Of a stretch of 56,615 bases of DNA, positions 1 through 8,585 are shown in pieces. The notes under the pieces were generated by a model. The model worked only from the letters and a program-made list of their open reading frames with translations. It was not told where the DNA came from and did no database searches. How positions within the stretch are numbered: the first letter of the stretch is position 1; each line of letters starts with the position of its first letter. The position numbers were made by a program, and so were the translations under genes. The DNA is from Streptococcus suis YS56 (GTDB lineage Bacteria > Bacillota > Bacilli > Lactobacillales > Streptococcaceae). Location: NCBI RefSeq assembly GCF_000440115.1, contig NZ_ALMY01000075.1, positions 1 to 56,615 on the forward strand, in the 5' to 3' direction.

Positions 1-38
1 GATAGCCAAACTCCTTGTCCCACAAGGGGTTAGCTATC
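1..38. terminator. Hairpin with downstream T run, possible terminator
   Basis: An imperfect long hairpin (GATAGC...GCTATC outer arms, CCTTGT/ACAAGG inner arms) is followed about 14 bases later by a run of T. It probably ends a plus-strand transcript entering from outside the window. The remaining bases to 221 show no gene. Confidence 0.4.
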
Positions 39-221
39 CTTTGCATTTTTTTATGTGATAAAGTCGGGATTATAGCACAAGTTCTGTATAAAACAGCTCA
101 CCTACTACTATCCTACACCTATTTTCTTTTATAAAAAAGGAATTGAGATAGTATCACCAATATGAAATAAGGCAATATATAATCTATTTCTAAAACTACC
201 TGCTTATACCAAAAAACTAGC

Positions 222-1541
222 CTACTCAGCCAGTTTTCGTATTTTTACATGAAATCTCCAAGTCAGAAAAATTGCTCGCAAGAGCAGGTCAATCAAAATC
301 GACAGCCAGACGCCGGCAATTCCTAAATCGAACATCTGACCTAAGACGATAACACCTACGACGCGCAGCCCCCACATTCCTATCATTGTGGAGTAGAGTG
401 GCGACTTGGTATCCCCCAAGCCCTGCAGAGCGCCAGCCATGATCAAGGAAACCGCAAGGCCTGGCTGGTTGAAAGCATCGATCCGTAAAGCTGTGACGAC
501 TTGTTTGATGGCTTCTAGGTCTTTGGTAAATAGCAGAGCAAAACTTGGAGCTCCGAAAAATAAGATGGTACCGAGCAGGGACATGATGGCTACTCCATAG
601 GCAGAGCTGAGAAATGCGACTCGTCTAACTGTGAGGATGTCCCCCTTTCCCAAGGCTTGACCAATCAAAACCGCTGCCGCTGTCGCAAGACTATAGGCTG
701 GCATATAGGTAAAACTCTCGATATTGCCTGCAATCATGTGAGAAGCATAGACAGTCATCCCCAGCCCAACAATCAAACTGAAATAGACCACCTGTCCCAA
801 CCGCATAACCAAGCGTTCGGCCGCTGCAGGTAGGGTCAAATCCACCATTTCCTTAGGACTTCCGAAATGGAACAATTGTTTGAAATCAACTGCCAAGTCA
901 GTCTGTTGCACCTTTCGGTAAAGCAAGACAGTACCAAGCAAGCGAGCTAAGACGGTTCCCAAGGCCGTCCCTACAATACCAAAACCTGACCAAGAGCCAA
1001 TACCAAAAATCAAGAAATAGTCCAAGACCACATTAAAACCATTGGTCAGTAAGCTCATTTTCATAGGGGAAACTGTGTCGCCAGATGCCCGCAGGATTGT
1101 TCCCAAAATGGTCATCAGAGCTTGGAAAATCGTCAAGCCACCAACCCAGTAAAAAAATGCCTGGGCGCCAGCCAAACTCTCCGCATCTGCTCCCATCAAG
1201 ACCAGCATCTGCCGCCCAAAAATAAGGGATAGGAAACCCAATAGCAGACCTACACCTACTGAAAGCACTAAGGCTTGACGGACATGAAAGGTAAGAGATT
1301 CCCTATCTCCCGCGCCAATAGACCGAGCAATCAAAGCTGTTGCCCCAACTCCCAAAGCCATATAGACCGCCAAATAGACATTCAAAATCGTATTGGCAAG
1401 ACCAACTGCCGTCACCGCTACCAGCCCCAGCTGTGCAATCAAGAGGGTATCCATAAAACCAACTAAGGTCTGAAAAATATTTTCCACCGTCGCAGGAAAG
1501 GCCAAACGAATAATCTCTTTTCCTAAACTTTCTTGCTTCAT
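222..1541 (-). CDS. MATE family efflux transporter
   Basis: This is a 439-residue multidrug and toxic compound extrusion exporter with about 12 hydrophobic segments, which would couple drug or metabolite export across the cell membrane to Na+ or H+ entry. The start is MKQESLGKE at 1541, preceded by GGAGAGG; the reading frame extends 40 codons upstream, but that part reads through the repeat region and lacks a ribosome site. The family duplication is visible as two similar halves, with a conserved FQTLVGFMDTLL segment in the first and VSLIMAGALQGLGDTKSP in the second. It stands alone on the minus strand. The substrate cannot be told from sequence. Confidence 0.9.
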   Translation of the reverse strand: MKQESLGKEIIRLAFPATVENIFQTLVGFMDTLLIAQLGLVAVTAVGLANTILNVYLAVYMALGVGATALIARSIGAGDRESLTFHVRQALVLSVGVGLLLGFLSLIFGRQMLVLMGADAESLAGAQAFFYWVGGLTIFQALMTILGTILRASGDTVSPMKMSLLTNGFNVVLDYFLIFGIGSWSGFGIVGTALGTVLARLLGTVLLYRKVQQTDLAVDFKQLFHFGSPKEMVDLTLPAAAERLVMRLGQVVYFSLIVGLGMTVYASHMIAGNIESFTYMPAYSLATAAAVLIGQALGKGDILTVRRVAFLSSAYGVAIMSLLGTILFFGAPSFALLFTKDLEAIKQVVTALRIDAFNQPGLAVSLIMAGALQGLGDTKSPLYSTMIGMWGLRVVGVIVLGQMFDLGIAGVWLSILIDLLLRAIFLTWRFHVKIRKLAE

Positions 1542-1609
1542 TTTCCTCTCCACGGATTTATTTAGAATAATTATAAATAAAAACAGGTGAAAAAACAAGA
1601 AAACAGGGA

Positions 1610-1945
1610 GTGGGGAAGAACTCGATAAGTCAAAAAGGAGTTCGTCTCCCCACCCCCGCATAGCTCCAAAGGTTCGGGGAGCCTTTGGAGGTTGGAGATA
1701 AGGCGAACTCCGTTCGCTTCAGTCGTATAAGGAAGATTTGGAGTGGAAAACACGAATTGCTGAGATTTGCTTCGCAAATCTTATCTCCAACCTTTTTACC
1801 TCGCTTTTCTGTTTCAAGGCTCGGGCTGAAACAGTTCCCAGAACTGTTTCACTCCACTGGACTGTTAAAGCCAATCAACCACTGCGCTGAGATGTTGACA
1901 CGAGCTCTGAGAAGTGCACCGATACCGAGCCTAGTTTCCTAAAGC
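1610..1945. repeat. Intergenic hairpin-cassette repeat
   Basis: No gene is credible here. The stretch is a chain of small inverted repeats: GTGGGGA/TCCCCAC with inner GAACTC/GAGTTC, CTCCAAAGG/CCTTTGGAG, GCGAAC/GTTCGC, AGATTTGC/GCAAATCT and GAAACAGTT/AACTGTTTC. Several of these modules recur in the same order near 55600-55790, upstream of the M26 protease. It is probably a decayed, non-autonomous streptococcal repeat. The first hairpin (about 1614-1657) lies in the leader of the MATE gene. Confidence 0.6.
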
Positions 1946-1946
1946 T

Positions 1947-2216
1947 TCACTTTTTATAGATTTCTTTCCGGTGCCCGATTTCAAGAGCTAGGATGACCAT
2001 TTTGTTATCCATAATATCACAAATTACACGGTAATTTCCCACTCGATACCGCCACAGGCCCGTATAGTCTCCAACCAAGACCTTGCCAAACTGCCTTGGA
2101 TTCTCCAAACCGTCCAAACTTTTTTTCAAATCCTTAGCAAGCATCAGCCCCACATGCCTGTCCATTTTTTTCAACTGCTTCAAAGCATCATCGCTGAGAA
2201 CAAGTTTATAAGCCAT
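1947..2216 (-). CDS. RelE/ParE-family toxin
   Basis: The 89-residue protein has the RelE/ParE toxin signature: an N-terminal LSDDALKQLKKMD helix, then LWRYRVGNYRVICDI, where the basic R-x-R-x-G-x-Y-R pattern forms the core strand, and a final EIGHRKEIY strand. RelE-type members cleave mRNA in the ribosome; ParE-type members poison gyrase, and sequence alone does not settle which. The start overlaps the end of the upstream antitoxin gene by 11 bases, the usual translational coupling in these pairs. Confidence 0.88.
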   Translation of the reverse strand: MAYKLVLSDDALKQLKKMDRHVGLMLAKDLKKSLDGLENPRQFGKVLVGDYTGLWRYRVGNYRVICDIMDNKMVILALEIGHRKEIYKK

Positions 2217-2436
2217 CTTCTAACTCCGCAAGAACATCATCAATCGAGTGTGTAACAGGATTTTCTTGGAATTTCTTCAAAGCCTTGATACCAATTTCAT
2301 AGTCCAACTGGTCTTCTATCTGTTCTGCCAGTGCAGTTTTAAATAACTCAGACAGGCTTTTTCCTGTATGAATGGCATAGCTTCTGAAGATTTCTTCTTC
2401 TGCATCGTTTAACCGCAAGGATACAATTCCCATCAT
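2206..2436 (-). CDS. Ribbon-helix-helix antitoxin (RelB/DUF6290-like)
   Basis: A 76-residue partner of the following toxin. Its N-terminus (GIVSLRLNDAEEEIFRSYA) looks like a ribbon-helix-helix DNA-binding arm, followed by an acidic C-terminal tail (DDVLAELEDGL) that would wrap the toxin. The reading frame opens at 2463, but the first codon overlaps a promoter -10 box at 2462-2467, so translation must begin at the ATG pair at 2436/2433. It should neutralise the toxin and repress its own promoter. Confidence 0.82.
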   Translation of the reverse strand: MMGIVSLRLNDAEEEIFRSYAIHTGKSLSELFKTALAEQIEDQLDYEIGIKALKKFQENPVTHSIDDVLAELEDGL

Positions 2437-2461
2437 TCTACCCACTTTCTTCTTGTAATAC

Positions 2462-2490
2462 ATTGTATAACAATTCGTTCAAAATGTCAA
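2462..2490 (-). promoter_or_regulatory. Promoter and operator of the toxin-antitoxin pair
   Basis: On the minus strand TTGACA (2490-2485) and TACAAT (2467-2462) are separated by exactly 17 bases. An inverted repeat, ATTGT-TAT-ACAAT, covers the -10 box and is a natural operator for the antitoxin. Confidence 0.7.
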
Positions 2491-2502
2491 TGGACACCAG
2501 AA

Positions 2503-2530
2503 AAACAGACCACGTTTGTAGTCTGTTTGT
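2503..2530 (-). terminator. Terminator after asnS
   Basis: Stem AAACAGAC/GTCTGTTT followed by a short T run on the minus strand, directly after the asnS stop codon. Confidence 0.75.
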
Positions 2531-2546
2531 ATATCTATTGATTTGC

Positions 2547-3893
2547 TTATGGATGCAAGCGATGCAACATTCTCGGGAACGGAATGGCTTCACGGATGTG
2601 TTTTGTACCAGCCACAAACGTCACCATACGTTCAATACCGATACCAAAGCCACCGTGAGGTACGGAACCGTACTTGCGAAGGTCAAGGTAGAATTCATAT
2701 TCTGACTTGTCCATGCCGAGCTCATCCATCTTGGCTACCAAGGCATCGTAGTTGTCCTCACGCATAGAGCCACCGATGATTTCACCGTAGCCTTCTGGTG
2801 CCAAGAGGTCCGCACAAAGTACACGTTCTGGATTGCCAGGAACTGGTTTCATGTAAAAGGCCTTGAAGCTTGCTGGATAGTTAACAACGAAAGTCGGTAC
2901 ACCAAAGTAGTTTGAAATCCAAGTTTCATGTGGCGAACCAAAATCATCCCCATGCTCGATGTGTTCGTAGTCCGTATCTTCATCAGCCTCATGCTCTTGC
3001 AGAAGGGTAATGGCATCATCATAAGCCACACGTTTAAATGGTTCTGCAATGTAGCGTTTGAGAGCATCCACATCACGCTCAAGAGTTTCCAAGGCTTGTG
3101 GAGCACGGTCGATAACACCTTGAATCAAGGCTTTGACATAAGCTTCTTGCAAATCAAGTGACTCTTCATGGCTGAGGAAGGAATACTCGGCATCCATCAT
3201 CCAGAACTCTGTCAAGTGACGGCGAGTTTTTGATTTTTCTGCACGGAAAACAGGACCGAAGTCGAAGACACGACCAAGTGCCATAGCACCAGCTTCAAGA
3301 TATAGCTGACCTGATTGGCTAAGGTAGGCAGGTTGACCAAAGTAGTCCGTTTCGAACAATTCTGTCGAATCTTCTGCCGCATTTCCAGACAAGATTGGGC
3401 TATCAAACTTGATAAAGCCATTCTTTTCAAAGAATTCATAAGTCGCATAGATGATGGCATTACGGATTTGTTGGATAGCGACCTGCTTACGTGAACGCAA
3501 CCAGAGGTGACGGTTGTCCATCAGGAAGTCCGTACCGTGTTCTTTTGGTGTGATTGGGTAATCTTGTGATTCGCCGATCACTTCAAGGTCTGTCACATCC
3601 AACTCATATCCAAACTTAGAACGCTCATCTTCCTTGACAATCCCTGTCACATAGACAGACGTTTCTTGGCTGAGACGTTTTGCTACATCGAACTTCTCCG
3701 CACCAGCTTCTTCGCCGAATTTTTCAATGAAGTTTGGCTTGAAAGCAACAGCTTGGAAGAAGGCTGTTCCGTCTCGCAACTGTAAGAAAGCCAATTTGCC
3801 CTTGCCTGATTTGTTGGAAACCCAGGCACCAATGGTCACTTCTTGACCGACATAATCTTTTACTTGGTTGATGGTAATCAATTTTCTAGACAT
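2547..3893 (-). CDS. asnS: Asparaginyl-tRNA synthetase
   Basis: A 448-residue class IIb aminoacyl-tRNA synthetase that charges tRNA-Asn in the cytoplasm. The N-terminal OB-fold anticodon-binding domain (about residues 15-100, [24 protein letters not shown]) precedes the class II catalytic core, with [21 protein letters not shown] (motif 2) and [10 protein letters not shown] (motif 3). The length matches the family. The start has AGAGGAAAA upstream. It follows the aminotransferase gene by 18 bases; the order DUF5590-aspartate aminotransferase-asnS is the common Firmicutes arrangement and links aspartate supply to asparaginyl-tRNA. Confidence 0.97.
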   Translation of the reverse strand: MSRKLITINQVKDYVGQEVTIGAWVSNKSGKGKLAFLQLRDGTAFFQAVAFKPNFIEKFGEEAGAEKFDVAKRLSQETSVYVTGIVKEDERSKFGYELDVTDLEVIGESQDYPITPKEHGTDFLMDNRHLWLRSRKQVAIQQIRNAIIYATYEFFEKNGFIKFDSPILSGNAAEDSTELFETDYFGQPAYLSQSGQLYLEAGAMALGRVFDFGPVFRAEKSKTRRHLTEFWMMDAEYSFLSHEESLDLQEAYVKALIQGVIDRAPQALETLERDVDALKRYIAEPFKRVAYDDAITLLQEHEADEDTDYEHIEHGDDFGSPHETWISNYFGVPTFVVNYPASFKAFYMKPVPGNPERVLCADLLAPEGYGEIIGGSMREDNYDALVAKMDELGMDKSEYEFYLDLRKYGSVPHGGFGIGIERMVTFVAGTKHIREAIPFPRMLHRLHP

Positions 3894-3907
3894 TATTTTT
3901 CCTCTTT

Positions 3908-5089
3908 TTATTTTTTCATAAATGTGTGTAGTCGTGCCACTGCTTCTTTGAGCGTGTCCATATCTGTCGCATAGCTGAGGCGGATATTCTCAGGAGCTCC
4001 AAAACCAGCACCTGTCACCAAGGCCACCCCAACTTCTTCCAAAATGGCTGTGGTAAATTCAGTCACATCTGTGTAGCCCTTGATTTCCATAGCCTTTTTG
4101 ACATTTGGGAAGAGATAGAAGGCACCTTCTGGCTTGATAAGCTCAAAACCTGGTACTTCTGCCAGCAAGGGATAAATGGTATTAAGCCGCTCTTCAAAGG
4201 CCTGACGCATGGTTTCTACCGTATCTTGCGGACCTGTAAAGGCTTCAATAGCCGCATACTGAGCAACTGTTGTCAGGTTCGATGTCGTCTGTCCGACAAT
4301 CTTGCTCATGGCCGCGATAATCTCAGGATTGCCAACCGCAAAGCCAACCCGCCAACCTGTCATGGCATAGGCCTTGGCCACACCGTTGACAACAATGGTC
4401 TGCTGACGAATGCTTTCTGAAATGCTTGAAATCGGTGTGAAGGTATTTCCATTATAGACCAAACGACCGTAAATATCATCTGCCAAGATGAGAATATCGT
4501 GCTCCACAGCCCAGTTTCCGATGGCTTCCAATTCCTCACGACTGTAAATCATGCCCGTCGGATTGGACGGACTATTGAGCAAGAGAACCTTGGTCTTATC
4601 CGTACGAGCCGCTTCCAGCTGGTCAACCGTTACCTTGAAATTGTGCTCTTCACTTGCAGTGACAAAGACTGGCACGCCTTCGTTCATCTTAATTTGATCT
4701 GCATAAGAAACCCAGTAAGGTGTCGGAATAATCACCTCATCACCAGGATTGATGACCGCCGCAAAGAAAGCATAGAGAACAAATTTGGCACCTGTCGCAA
4801 GAACGACTTGATTGCGTTCGATAGAGTAGCCATAGAAATTCTCAAAGTAGGTATTGACTGCGTCCTTCAACTCAGGAAGCCCTGAAGCTACCGTATAAAA
4901 ACTCGCCTTACCATTTTCGATAGACTTAATAGCAGCTTCTTGAATATTTTTCGGTGTGACGAAGTCTGGCTCACCCAAGGTCAGCTCTAAAATATCACGT
5001 CCTTCCACCTTCAAGGCTTTTGCACGCGCACCTGCTGCCAGAGTGACACTTTCTTCCATTTCTAAGACTCGTCTTGATAACTTGCTCAT
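3908..5089 (-). CDS. aspC: Pyridoxal phosphate aminotransferase, aspartate type
   Basis: A 393-residue class I/II aminotransferase expected to interconvert aspartate and oxaloacetate using glutamate/2-oxoglutarate. Visible features are NSPSNPTG (substrate and cofactor site), [12 protein letters not shown] (Asp to the PLP nitrogen, Tyr to its hydroxyl), [17 protein letters not shown] (the Lys forms the Schiff base) and the C-terminal arginine in ENIRLSYA. The start overlaps the stop of the upstream gene as ATGA and has GGGAGGG in front. The exact amino acid preference is inferred from the operon. Confidence 0.9.
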   Translation of the reverse strand: MSKLSRRVLEMEESVTLAAGARAKALKVEGRDILELTLGEPDFVTPKNIQEAAIKSIENGKASFYTVASGLPELKDAVNTYFENFYGYSIERNQVVLATGAKFVLYAFFAAVINPGDEVIIPTPYWVSYADQIKMNEGVPVFVTASEEHNFKVTVDQLEAARTDKTKVLLLNSPSNPTGMIYSREELEAIGNWAVEHDILILADDIYGRLVYNGNTFTPISSISESIRQQTIVVNGVAKAYAMTGWRVGFAVGNPEIIAAMSKIVGQTTSNLTTVAQYAAIEAFTGPQDTVETMRQAFEERLNTIYPLLAEVPGFELIKPEGAFYLFPNVKKAMEIKGYTDVTEFTTAILEEVGVALVTGAGFGAPENIRLSYATDMDTLKEAVARLHTFMKK

Positions 5090-5583
5090 AAGCCCTCCCG
5101 TTTGATAAAGTTCCCTGTTTCAAATTCAACTAAATAGTAGGCAGTGCCTGACTTGACTTCCCAAATTGGTTTGTCATCCCTAAAACCTAGAATCACCCTA
5201 TCAGCTGCTGACGCACCATTCTCTGTAGCGACTGCCTGCGCTTCTTCCTTAGAAATACCATTCGCCATTGGATAAACGTACACAGTATTTGTCTCTTCAG
5301 GAATGATAACCGCAATCATTTCCCCCTGACTCGTCTTTCCTTGCACGCTAAAGTATGTTTCTGTCCCGTTGTAGATAGAGACATCATCAACAACCTCTAT
5401 ATCCGTATAGTCTCGAGCTACAGAAATAGCGTGATTCTCTACATCAGAAAAAGGCTTAGCTGCAAGGTCCCAAATAACGAATATCGAAAAAGTCATGACA
5501 CTTAGGAGTATAAAGGAACCAGCTATCAGCTGTCCCTTCTTCGTTGCCAATACTTCCAAAAGTTGAAAAATCTTTTTTTCCAT
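5086..5583 (-). CDS. DUF5590 (YpmB-like) membrane-anchored protein
   Basis: A 165-residue protein with one N-terminal membrane segment (about residues 19-38, IAGSFILLSVMTFSIFVIWD) and an extracellular part resembling PepSY-like folds (EEAQAVATENG, then PIWEVKSGTAYYLVEFETGNFI). No function is established. It is first in a minus-strand operon with the aminotransferase and asnS, overlapping the former by 4 bases, an order shared by many Firmicutes. Its -10 box lies only 9 bases upstream of the ATG, so the leader is very short. Confidence 0.8.
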   Translation of the reverse strand: MEKKIFQLLEVLATKKGQLIAGSFILLSVMTFSIFVIWDLAAKPFSDVENHAISVARDYTDIEVVDDVSIYNGTETYFSVQGKTSQGEMIAVIIPEETNTVYVYPMANGISKEEAQAVATENGASAADRVILGFRDDKPIWEVKSGTAYYLVEFETGNFIKREGL

Positions 5584-5592
5584 AGTAGTCCT

Positions 5593-5621
5593 ATTATACT
5601 ACAAGTTAAAGCATATTTCCA
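5593..5621 (-). promoter_or_regulatory. Promoter of the DUF5590-aspC-asnS operon
   Basis: TATAAT at 5598-5593 with a weak -35 (TGGAAA, 5621-5616) at 17 bases. The predicted start point is about 3 bases before the ATG at 5583. Confidence 0.5.
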
Positions 5622-5761
5622 TTTTTTCCGTAATTGAATTATGAATAAACTTTCATTCTCCTTCAGACAGAGAACGAATATAAGAACTGGGACCCACAGT
5701 TCAGCTCCTCTATGCTATATAAAGTACTTTACCTATGAATATAGGATTTAACTTTTTTTGC

Positions 5762-5803
5762 TTGATAACCGAACCATTTATTGCTAAAATATTCTCATGA
5801 GAA
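5762..5803 (+). promoter_or_regulatory. Promoter and palindrome at the marR-type start codon
   Basis: TTGATA (5762-5767) and TAAAAT (5785-5790) are spaced by 17 bases, putting the transcript start at about 5797, the A of the ATG. A perfect 12-bp palindrome, TTCTCATGAGAA (5792-5803), is centred on the start codon and could be the MarR operator. No Shine-Dalgarno is visible. Confidence 0.55.
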
Positions 5804-6246
5804 CTGTTGAACAATCTTTAAATGAGAACAAGCATGCACTTCACAGTCTAGTCGTCTTTCGCAGAGCAGCTAATACTATCGCAAAATCAGAATTAGAAAC
5901 AATCAAAAAATACGGACTGACAGTTTGTCAGTTTGGAGTGATGGAGGCACTCTACAACAAAGGAAATCTGCGGATTCAAGACTTAATTGATAAATTATTA
6001 AGCACATCTGGCAACATGACTGTCGTTATAAAAAACATGATTCGAGATGGCTATATCTACAAGACGATCGATACAAATGACCGTCGTGCTTCCTTGATTG
6101 CCCTCACTCCACTTGGACGCGAAACCATTGAAAAAATCCTTCCAGAGCATTATGATCACGTTGGAGAGATTTTTTCTGTCCTTAGTTCAGAAGAACAAGA
6201 CCAATTAGCCGAGATACTTAAAAAATTCAAGAATCAGCAGACCTAG
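5797..6246 (+). CDS. MarR family transcriptional regulator
   Basis: A 149-residue winged-helix regulator. The DNA-binding region spans about residues 40-110: LTVCQFGVMEALYNKGNLRIQDLIDKLLSTSGNMTVVIKNM (helix-turn-helix) and DGYIYKTIDTNDRRASLIALT, where the DxRxxxxxLT wing motif is typical. It is followed 62 bases later by an NAD(P)H-dependent FMN reductase gene, a common pairing for redox- or quinone-responsive MarR proteins, so that gene is the likely target. The ATG sits at the predicted transcript start, suggesting a leaderless message. Confidence 0.9.
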   Translation: MRTVEQSLNENKHALHSLVVFRRAANTIAKSELETIKKYGLTVCQFGVMEALYNKGNLRIQDLIDKLLSTSGNMTVVIKNMIRDGYIYKTIDTNDRRASLIALTPLGRETIEKILPEHYDHVGEIFSVLSSEEQDQLAEILKKFKNQQT

Positions 6247-6308
6247 GATTACCAACAAAAGACAAATACGATATACTAAATTTATGTTTTTATGAAAAGG
6301 AGGCCATC

Positions 6309-6853
6309 ATGGCAAACGTATTGTTTTTAGTTGGTTCACTACGTGACGGTTCTTTTAACCATCAAATGGCAAAAAAGCCGAAGCGTTCTTGGCTGATAAG
6401 GCTCAAGTATCTTACATTGATCTTGCAAAAATTCCCCTATTCAACCAAGACATCGAGACACCTATCCTTCCTGAAATTGCAGAGCTACGTGCACAAGTAG
6501 ACGCTGCGGATGCTATCTGGATTTTCTCACCAGTATATAACTATGCAATCCCAGGCATCGTAAAAAATGCTCTCGATTGGCTCAGTCGTTCGCTCGATTT
6601 ATCCAATCTAAAAGGACCATCTATCCTACAAGATAAAATCACAACTGTCTCTGCCGTCGCAAACAGTGGTCACGACCACCTATTCAAAGACTTCCAACAC
6701 CTTCTTCCATTTATCCGCACTCAGATTGCTGGTGAATTTACAGGTTCAACCATCAATCCAGAAGCATGGGGAACAGGTGTATTGGAGTTATCTGACGAAA
6801 CTCTAACAAAACTCGAGCAACAAGCAGCTGACCTGTTGGCAGCAATTCAATAA
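6309..6853 (+). pseudogene. NADPH-dependent FMN reductase, frame broken at AAAAAAG
   Basis: The flavodoxin-like FMN reductase starts [22 protein letters not shown] with a strong AAAGGAGG site, then breaks at 6371-6377. In the -1 frame it resumes as [20 protein letters not shown] and runs to 6853, including [23 protein letters not shown] and [10 protein letters not shown]. Joining the frames gives a plausible 181-residue enzyme. Family members reduce FMN or quinones with NADPH. The break is one A short in a run, and the zero frame reads gcA AAA AAG, the dnaX-type slippery heptamer, so the gene may be a pseudogene, a sequencing error, or expressed through -1 slippage. Marked pseudogene only by default. 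Confidence 0.75.
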
Positions 6854-6885
6854 TCAAAAAAAACCAGAATTTCTGGTTTTTTTGA
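6852..6885. terminator. Bidirectional terminator
   Basis: Arms AACCAGAA/TTCTGGTT flanked by A and T runs, placed between the FMN reductase and the convergent glf, so it can serve both. Confidence 0.85.
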
Positions 6886-6944
6886 TTAACATTTTAAGAG
6901 TATTCCGACTTCTGACAAGAATCAATTACTACTTTGATGACTTC

Positions 6945-8063
6945 TCAAAACCATTCCCCAACTTCATTTCTCACACATTGCAAGGCCGCACCGATAACCT
7001 GGTGCATATCGTAGTAACGATAATGACCAAGACGCCCACCGAATATAACATTCTCTTGTTGTTCTGCCAATTCCTTATATGCTGTGTATAGATGATTATT
7101 GCGATCATTGTTGACTGGATAATATGGCTCATCGCCTCGTTTCCAGGTCTTCGAATACTCACGGGTAATAATGGTTTTATCTTGTGTACCAAATTCGAAA
7201 TGTTTGTGTTCGATGATTCGAGTATATGGTGTCTCGCTATCTGTGTAGTTCACAACTGCATTCCCTTGATAGTTTTCCATATCCAACACTTCTGTCTCAA
7301 ATCGAAGGCTACGATATTCCAATTCACCAAGCTTATAATCAAAGAACTCATCAATCATTCCTGTAAAGACAATCTTTGGATAGGTAGCTAAATAGTCTTC
7401 CTTATTGGCAAAGAAATCAACATTTGTCTCAACATCAATATTCTCATGTTCCAACATTTTTTCTACAATCTGCGTGTAGCCACCGATTGGAATACCTTGA
7501 TAAGTATCGTTAAAGTAGTTATTATCATAAGTCAAACGAACAGGCAAGCGACGGATGATGAAGGCAGGTAACTCCGTACACGGCTTTTCCCATTGTTTCT
7601 CGGTGTAGGACTTGATCAATTTTTCATAGATGTCTGTACCAACTAGTGAGATAGCTTGCTCTTCCAAGTTCTCAGGTGTTTTTCCTCCCAAAACAGCTCG
7701 TTGCTCTGCAATCTTCGCTGCTGCTTCAGCAGGGGTCACCACACCCCAAAGCTTGTTAAAGGTATTCATGTTGAAGGGAAGATTGTAAATCTCACCCTTG
7801 TAGTTGGCGACTGGTGTGTTTGTATAGCGGTTGAACTCCGCAAATTGATTGACATAATCCCAAATTTCTTTTTCAGAAGTATGGAAAATATGCGCGCCAT
7901 ATTCATGGACTTGAATACCTTCTACTTCTTTGGTATAGATGTTACCCGCAATGTGTTCTCGTTTTTCGATAACCTTTATTTTTTTACCCTTTTTAGCTGC
8001 CTCGTGAGCAAAGACCGCTCCGAACAGACCTGCACCAACAACTAAGTAGTCGTAATGTTTCAT
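6945..8063 (-). CDS. glf: UDP-galactopyranose mutase
   Basis: A 372-residue flavoenzyme that converts UDP-galactopyranose to UDP-galactofuranose in the cytoplasm, supplying Galf for the capsule. The FAD-binding Rossmann motif is at the N-terminus (YLVVGAGLFGAVFAHEAAKKG), with the typical HEYGAHIFHTS and KQWEKPCTELPAFIIRRLPVR segments and a C-terminal GGRLGHYRYYDMHQVI. Length and motifs fit the bacterial family. It is the last gene of the capsule locus on the minus strand; an AGGAGG lies about 14 bases before the ATG, rather far. Confidence 0.97.
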   Translation of the reverse strand: MKHYDYLVVGAGLFGAVFAHEAAKKGKKIKVIEKREHIAGNIYTKEVEGIQVHEYGAHIFHTSEKEIWDYVNQFAEFNRYTNTPVANYKGEIYNLPFNMNTFNKLWGVVTPAEAAAKIAEQRAVLGGKTPENLEEQAISLVGTDIYEKLIKSYTEKQWEKPCTELPAFIIRRLPVRLTYDNNYFNDTYQGIPIGGYTQIVEKMLEHENIDVETNVDFFANKEDYLATYPKIVFTGMIDEFFDYKLGELEYRSLRFETEVLDMENYQGNAVVNYTDSETPYTRIIEHKHFEFGTQDKTIITREYSKTWKRGDEPYYPVNNDRNNHLYTAYKELAEQQENVIFGGRLGHYRYYDMHQVIGAALQCVRNEVGEWF

Positions 8064-8081
8064 ATATTTTGTATTTTCCTC

Positions 8082-8339
8082 CTAGAACTGATGTTCTTGC
8101 GAGAATTGAGTCAACTGTTCCGAAGTTAGTCCTGTTATTTCTAACACATCCTCTATGTCAAGACCTCTAGCTAATAATTTTTGTGCAACATCTAAACTTT
8201 TTTGTAGACTTCCTTCTTCTAGGCCTTTCTCTAGACCTTCGGCTCTTCCTTCTTCCTTTCCACGATTTCTACCACGTATAAAAGAACTTTCCAATTCTCC
8301 AAAGTGGTTGGAAGCATTACGCAACCATTGATCTACCAT
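8082..8339 (-). CDS. Free-standing Rpn C-terminal domain, candidate RpnS-like antitoxin
   Basis: An 85-residue protein nearly identical at its start to residues 226 onward of the upstream Rpn protein (MVDQWLRNASNHFGELESS), then sharing the RGKEEGRAEGLEKG hinge and a similar helical tail ending in FSQEHQF. It lacks the nuclease domain. The ATG follows the Rpn stop by 12 bases and has its own GAGGAAA site, so it looks translated rather than a dead fragment. In described Rpn systems a short C-terminal product made from an internal start inhibits the full-length nuclease; by analogy this may be a separately encoded inhibitor. The alternatives are a recombination donor for tail variation or a decaying duplicate. 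Confidence 0.7.
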   Translation of the reverse strand: MVDQWLRNASNHFGELESSFIRGRNRGKEEGRAEGLEKGLEEGSLQKSLDVAQKLLARGLDIEDVLEITGLTSEQLTQFSQEHQF

Positions 8340-8351
8340 TTCGATTTCCTC

Positions 8352-8585
8352 TTAAACCTGATGTTTTTGTGACAGTTGATTGATTTGATCTGAAGATAGA
8401 CCGGTCAATTTTTCAATCAGTTCATACGAAAAACCTTCACGCAACATCTGATAGGCGACCTCTATACGACCTTTCTCCAAACCTTCTGCTCTGCCTTCCT
8501 CCTTACCTAGCCGTCTACCACGTATGTAGGAGCTTTCCAATTCGCCAAAGTGGTTGGAAGCATTGCGTAACCATTGATCTACCAT
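8352..8585 (-). CDS. Internal start within the Rpn gene (77-residue C-terminal product)
   Basis: Inside the Rpn gene, in frame, an ATG at 8585 is preceded 8 bases upstream by AGAGGAGG (8601-8594), a better ribosome site than most genes here have. The product would begin MVDQWLRNASN and contain only the C-terminal helical region. This matches the gene-within-gene inhibitors (RpnS) known for E. coli Rpn proteins. That it is made here is inference. Confidence 0.55.
   Translation of the reverse strand: MVDQWLRNASNHFGELESSYIRGRRLGKEEGRAEGLEKGRIEVAYQMLREGFSYELIEKLTGLSSDQINQLSQKHQV

Noticed and set aside
1571..1942. Open frames on both strands between the MATE and toxin genes
   Set aside because: They read through hairpin repeats, lack ribosome sites and resemble no protein; the region is better explained as a repeat.
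2463..2705. Plus-strand frame opposite the asnS 3' end
   Set aside because: Antisense shadow of asnS and its terminator without a ribosome site.
7656..8045. Plus-strand 129-residue frame opposite glf
   Set aside because: glf is a clear, complete gene with all motifs; the opposite frame has no ribosome site or recognisable domain.
8082..8339. Treating the 85-residue Rpn tail as a plain pseudogene fragment
   Set aside because: It retains a start codon, its own GAGG ribosome site and an uninterrupted frame at the same point where the parent gene has an internal start.
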